Positions 62,575-64,000 of a DNA stretch of 64,000 bases are shown here, piece by piece. The translations under genes and the position numbers were made by a program. How positions within the stretch are numbered: position 1 is the first letter of the stretch; each line of letters starts with the position of its first letter. Under the pieces are notes generated by a model. That model saw only the letters and a program-made list of their open reading frames with translations, had not been told where the DNA came from and ran no database searches. This stretch comes from Catalinimonas alkaloidigena (lineage in GTDB: Bacteria; Bacteroidota; Bacteroidia; Cytophagales; Flexibacteraceae): contig NZ_FNFO01000008.1 of NCBI RefSeq assembly GCF_900100765.1, positions 124,001-188,000 on the forward strand. Direction: 5' to 3'.

Positions 62575-63315
62575 CTAAATTACATATCCGAGCCGGTGTG
62601 CCGTGGCTTCTACTAGCGGGCGAACCTGTGCTATTTCTTCGGCCGTCAGGTTTTCCTGCCACCGCCCCACTTTAACGTGATGGTCGTTCCGCGAATACGG
62701 TCGCGACGTTTGCGCTTCCACAAACCGGTGGTTGTTCGTATTCTGCACCCGTTGCGCCCAGGCTTCCAGCGCTTCCAGATGGGCATCGGCCCGTAGGCCT
62801 ACATCACGACACACTTCAGAAGCAAACGCAAGCGGGTCGGCAATCATCGCTTCGAATCGCATAATTTTGGCCCGATCGGCAACCCGGGCGTAGCCTTCGG
62901 AGTTGATATAATGCCAATGGTACGCGCAGCGTTCCAACAGCGGACGCGCCAGCCACGCCTGCCAGTCGGGTGGTTTCGGGTGGTGGCCCCATTTTTGGGC
63001 AATGCCCACACGCAGGGAACAGATGGCATCCAACGGATGGCGCACCTGCCAGTACAGTTGCTGCGGAGGCGGCACCAGCGCATCGAGCGCTTCGATCGGA
63101 AACGACAGGCCGGGTGAGGCGGGATACGTTGCATGTGTCCTGGGCACTTTGATCGCCTGCGGCGTCTGGAAGTCGAGGTGCGGCACCTGATCAACGAACG
63201 GTTCGCTGTGGTACGTGTAATAGGGCAAGTGCTCGAAAAGCTCTCCGAAAATGGAAGTGCCACTGCGGCCACAGCCCAGAATCAGAACGTGGCGGAGGGA
63301 AGTGGGCGAATGCAC
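62575..63315 (-). CDS. Sulfotransferase family protein
   Basis: 246 residues with a GTG start at 63315 (HSPTSLRHVLILGCGRSGTS). The 5'-phosphosulfate loop is GCGRSGTSIF at residues 14-23. The 3'-phosphate segment includes YWQVRHPLDAICSLRVG with the RHPxD motif, and the C-terminal SRNDHHVKVGRWQENLT resembles the loop that closes over PAPS. Probably sulfates a carbohydrate or small molecule. It ends 46 bases before the YbbA-like start on the same strand and is divergent from the esterase with only 19 bases between starts. Confidence 0.87.
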   Translation of the reverse strand: MHSPTSLRHVLILGCGRSGTSIFGELFEHLPYYTYHSEPFVDQVPHLDFQTPQAIKVPRTHATYPASPGLSFPIEALDALVPPPQQLYWQVRHPLDAICSLRVGIAQKWGHHPKPPDWQAWLARPLLERCAYHWHYINSEGYARVADRAKIMRFEAMIADPLAFASEVCRDVGLRADAHLEALEAWAQRVQNTNNHRFVEAQTSRPYSRNDHHVKVGRWQENLTAEEIAQVRPLVEATAHRLGYVI

Positions 63316-63334
63316 GTCAGAAGAAATTAGGAAG

Positions 63335-64000
63335 ATGAACGTGAAAAATAGAGATAAAAAAAATAAGGTCGCGGGCTACGCGCCGCTAAGCTTTGCTTTT
63401 TTACTGGTCCTTTTGATGGCCTGCCAGTCGGAGTCGACGAGCGAGACCACCGCCGCCGAGGCGACAGCGCCTGCCTCGACCGAAACGGCTGCCGCGCCCA
63501 CCGCTGCCCAGAAAACAATCGTGTTTTTCGGCAACAGCCTGACGGCGGGCTATGGACTGGAAGCCGATCAGTCGTACCCCAGCCTCATCCAGCAACGCAT
63601 TGACTCGCTGGGCTGGCCGTACCGTGTGGTGAACGCCGGGTTGAGCGGAGAAACCACGGCGGCGGGTCTGAACCGCCTCGACTGGGTGTTGCAGGATTCG
63701 GTCGACATATTTGTGCTCGAACTGGGCGCAAACGATGGCCTGCGGGGCATTCCACTCACCGAGACCCGCAGCAACCTGAAGAACATCATCAACCAGGTGC
63801 AGCAGAAGCACCCGGATGCGCAGATCGTGCTGGCCGGGATGCAGATTCCCCCGAACATGGGACCGGAGTATACGGCGGAGTTTCGTCAGATTTTCCCCGC
63901 GTTGGCCGAAGCCGAAGGCGTGCACCTCATTCCGTTTCTGCTCGACGGCGTGGCGGGTGATCCGGGCCTGAACCTGCCCGACGGCATTCACCCCAACGCC
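63335..64000 (+). CDS. tesA: TesA-like SGNH esterase lipoprotein (3' end cut by window edge)
   Basis: 222 residues visible from ATG 63335 to the right edge. Lipobox LMAC at residues 27-30 followed by a Thr/Ala-rich linker. SGNH blocks: GNSLTAG with catalytic Ser68 (Asn replaces the usual Asp of GDSL), the Gly of block II in NAGLSGETTAAG, GANDGLRG in block III, and DGIHPNA with Asp216 and His219 in block V. TesA-type arylesterase/thioesterase/lysophospholipase. It is divergent from the sulfotransferase, so their promoters overlap the coding region of one or both. Confidence 0.9.
   Translation, partial: MNVKNRDKKNKVAGYAPLSFAFLLVLLMACQSESTSETTAAEATAPASTETAAAPTAAQKTIVFFGNSLTAGYGLEADQSYPSLIQQRIDSLGWPYRVVNAGLSGETTAAGLNRLDWVLQDSVDIFVLELGANDGLRGIPLTETRSNLKNIINQVQQKHPDAQIVLAGMQIPPNMGPEYTAEFRQIFPALAEAEGVHLIPFLLDGVAGDPGLNLPDGIHPNA

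Noticed and set aside
1-64000. CRISPR array, tRNA/rRNA genes, insertion sequences, prophage or integrative element
   Set aside because: No regularly spaced repeats, clover-leaf or rRNA sequence, transposase, integrase or phage structural genes were recognised.

Overview
The window is 64 kb of gene-dense bacterial chromosome from a member of the Bacteroidota, most likely a gliding or film-forming lineage such as Cytophagales. The evidence is a type IX secretion C-terminal domain on a secreted beta-propeller, a Wzi/RemB-like outer-membrane barrel, a BatD-family protein, the order purH-mreB-mreC-mreD-PBP2-rodA, and start-proximal boxes that fit the Bacteroidota -7 consensus TAnnTTTG. I saw no rRNA, tRNA, insertion sequence, integrase, prophage or CRISPR array. 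Base composition looks fairly uniform (GC rich) apart from AT-rich gaps near 8.5, 17.7, 19.8 and 32.2 kb. The genus is not determined.

Layout. 1-8.5 kb: typA (cut by the left edge) diverges from metG, followed by a T9SS-exported PQQ-type propeller, yraN, and lipB - small hypothetical - queG. 8.6-14.7 kb: a BatD-like protein, aroC, a glutamate/dicarboxylate symporter, an Nfu-type Fe-S carrier and an NlpC/P60 lipoprotein. 14.7-17.4 kb: a ChlI/MoxR-like AAA+ ATPase and a VWA protein. 17.7-22.5 kb: a glycosyltransferase, a LytTR response regulator facing a degenerate PP2C/SpoIIE-like protein, and a Wzi-like barrel. 22.6-26.4 kb: a NatAB-type ABC exporter, a DUF2520 Rossmann protein and a KdsC-like phosphatase. 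26.4-34.7 kb: the rod-shape and lateral-wall operon, then purH and purN. 34.8-42.9 kb: CPA1 antiporter, MarC, CNNM/TlyC-like protein, DUF3667-like protein, GH3-family enzyme, lptB, P-loop kinase and class II aldolase. 43.2-48.9 kb: 2OG-Fe(II) oxygenase, ChrA, the molybdate transporter modABC, and sbcD. 49.1-55 kb: fasciclin protein, sulfatase, PhoD-like phosphatase and two GT2 glycosyltransferases. 55-64 kb: a PadR regulator coupled to a large MacB/FtsX-type permease, a secreted glycoside-hydrolase-like protein, a NeuD-type acyltransferase, an outer-membrane barrel, a YbbA/LolD-type ATPase, a sulfotransferase, and a TesA-type lipoprotein esterase (cut by the right edge).

Functional themes. 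Much of the window serves the envelope: peptidoglycan elongation (MreBCD, PBP2, RodA, NlpC/P60), LPS export (LptB), Kdo-pathway phosphatase (KdsC-like), surface polysaccharide (glycosyltransferases, Wzi-like, NeuD-like, sulfotransferase) and exported hydrolases. The rest is core metabolism.

Least-explained items: (i) a stand-alone PP2C/SpoIIE-fold protein that has lost its metal-binding aspartates and faces a LytTR regulator across a gap with three copies of CTAAAATG; (ii) a 14-bp-arm inverted repeat in front of padR, which is coupled by ATGA overlap to a prefix-domain permease with no ATPase beside it; (iii) the AAA+ / VWA / NlpC-P60 run; (iv) a sulfotransferase inserted between the ybbA-like and tesA-like genes. 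I found no unmistakably new defence or mobile system here.
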